A stretch of DNA of 64,000 nucleotides from Melioribacteraceae bacterium (GTDB lineage: Bacteria; Bacteroidota; Ignavibacteria; Ignavibacteriales; Melioribacteraceae): NCBI GenBank assembly GCA_027030245.1, contig JALVFE010000016.1, positions 124,001 to 188,000 on the forward strand. The letters are read 5' to 3'. The translations under genes were made by a program, and so were the position numbers. Each line of letters opens with the position of its first letter. Position 1 is the stretch's first letter. Positions 63,441 through 64,000 of the stretch are shown here, one piece after another. Under the pieces are notes generated by a model. It was not told the DNA's origin, searched no databases, and saw only the letters and a list, made by a program, of their open reading frames with translations.

Positions 63441-64000
63441 TGCTTGATTTCCCCGGAATAAGATTCACGATTAATGCTTGTTGCAGATGATTGAAGAATC
63501 TTTCCGATTTCACCGGACTTAACGGCTTTAATAATTTCTTGATCGCCTTCCAGCAACCGCAAAGCCACCCATTCCAAATTAGGCAAATCGGGAAAAACTT
63601 TATTCAATTTATATTTCAAAACTTCAATTGCCTGCCGTAGTTTTTTATCCCTTTTTTTAATTCTTCTCGGTTTGCATACATATTTTCCGGTTGCAACTTC
63701 GTCAATGTATTTTAACAATTCCGTAATTCCCTTTTTTTCCCTTGCAACGGTGGGCACAACCGGAACGCCCAATTCTTTCGATAAAGTTCTAACATCTATT
63801 TCGATGCCGTTTCTTTCTGCTTCGTCAATTAAATTCAAGCAAACTACCGCCCGGTCGGTTATTTCAAAAACTTGCAATACGAGATTGAGATTTCTTTCGA
63901 GCCTTGTTGCATCAACAACAATAACGGTTACGTCGGGTTGACCGAACAGAATGAAATTCCTTGCCACTTCTTCGTCTGTGCTGATTGACAGCAAAGAATA
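63437..64000 (-). CDS. feoB: FeoB GTPase part (split FeoB; N-terminus beyond window)
   Basis: About 187 residues are visible, ending at 63437 in a true stop. The frame stays open to the right edge, reading [16 protein letters not shown], the switch region of the FeoB G domain; the P-loop lies outside. [17 protein letters not shown] and [17 protein letters not shown] contain the G4 motif (NLID for the usual NxxD), and [14 protein letters not shown] corresponds to G5. A helical regulatory domain follows to the end. The gene overlaps the permease gene by 4 bp, so the two products should be made in equal amounts. Any feoA would lie upstream, beyond the window. Confidence 0.88.
   Translation of the reverse strand, partial: YSLLSISTDEEVARNFILFGQPDVTVIVVDATRLERNLNLVLQVFEITDRAVVCLNLIDEAERNGIEIDVRTLSKELGVPVVPTVAREKKGITELLKYIDEVATGKYVCKPRRIKKRDKKLRQAIEVLKYKLNKVFPDLPNLEWVALRLLEGDQEIIKAVKSGEIGKILQSSATSINRESYSGEIKQ

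Overview
The window is AT-rich chromosomal DNA, most likely from a bacterium of the Ignavibacteria (Ignavibacteriota, within the Bacteroidota/Chlorobiota group). The evidence is a type IX secretion system (T9SS: PorX with a PglZ-type output domain, giant SprA, sortase PorU), secreted proteins ending in T9SS type A sorting domains (motif PNPFN), DUF4292 and DUF1573 proteins, and promoters of the Bacteroidetes type (TTG, 20 nt, TAnnTTTG) before argC and sprA, with a near match before lepA. Nearly all genes lie on the minus strand and overlap by one to four bases. No rRNA, tRNA or CRISPR array was seen.

Layout. 1-2643: arginine genes argB (cut by the edge), argJ and argC, with a leader that may hold an Arg-Arg leader peptide. 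3113-14100: one run from sprA through porX, tsaE, tsaB and a DUF1573 protein to accD, linking T9SS machinery and its regulator to housekeeping genes. 14249-21866: metallophosphatase, CoA-transferase, alanine dehydrogenase-like protein, APC permease, D-2-hydroxyacid dehydrogenase and an SpmA/SpmB-like membrane protein, probably an amino/organic acid module. 22066: Rrf2 regulator. 22579-26351: two T9SS cargo proteins (an 11-repeat surface protein and a subtilase). 26415-29191: lepB and lepA. 29192-29780: non-coding, with two copies of a ~170-bp repeat. 29781-32154: propeller protein and HAD phosphatase. 32201-33097: a RAYT transposase flanked by its REP palindromes.

33099-51121 is a long unidirectional run. 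Read in the direction of transcription it holds a TPR lipoprotein, DUF4292 lipoprotein, EnvC-like protein, flippase, AAA/DUF4143 ATPase, UDP-galactopyranose mutase, four glycosyltransferases, PorU, and an outer-membrane barrel. The placement of the T9SS sortase 26 bp after a galactofuranose-type glycan cluster suggests this cluster may make the glycan anchor to which PorU attaches cargo. This is the best candidate for an under-described system here. 51221-56425: rsgA (apparently starting at AUA), then an operon of two low-complexity lipoproteins and a FadL-like barrel, and another barrel. 56445-64000: cysS, a PorY-like orphan histidine kinase, dCMP deaminase, ppk1, and a FeoB iron transporter split into two overlapping genes, the second cut by the window edge.

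Domain and function calls rest on motifs read by eye. No database search was run.
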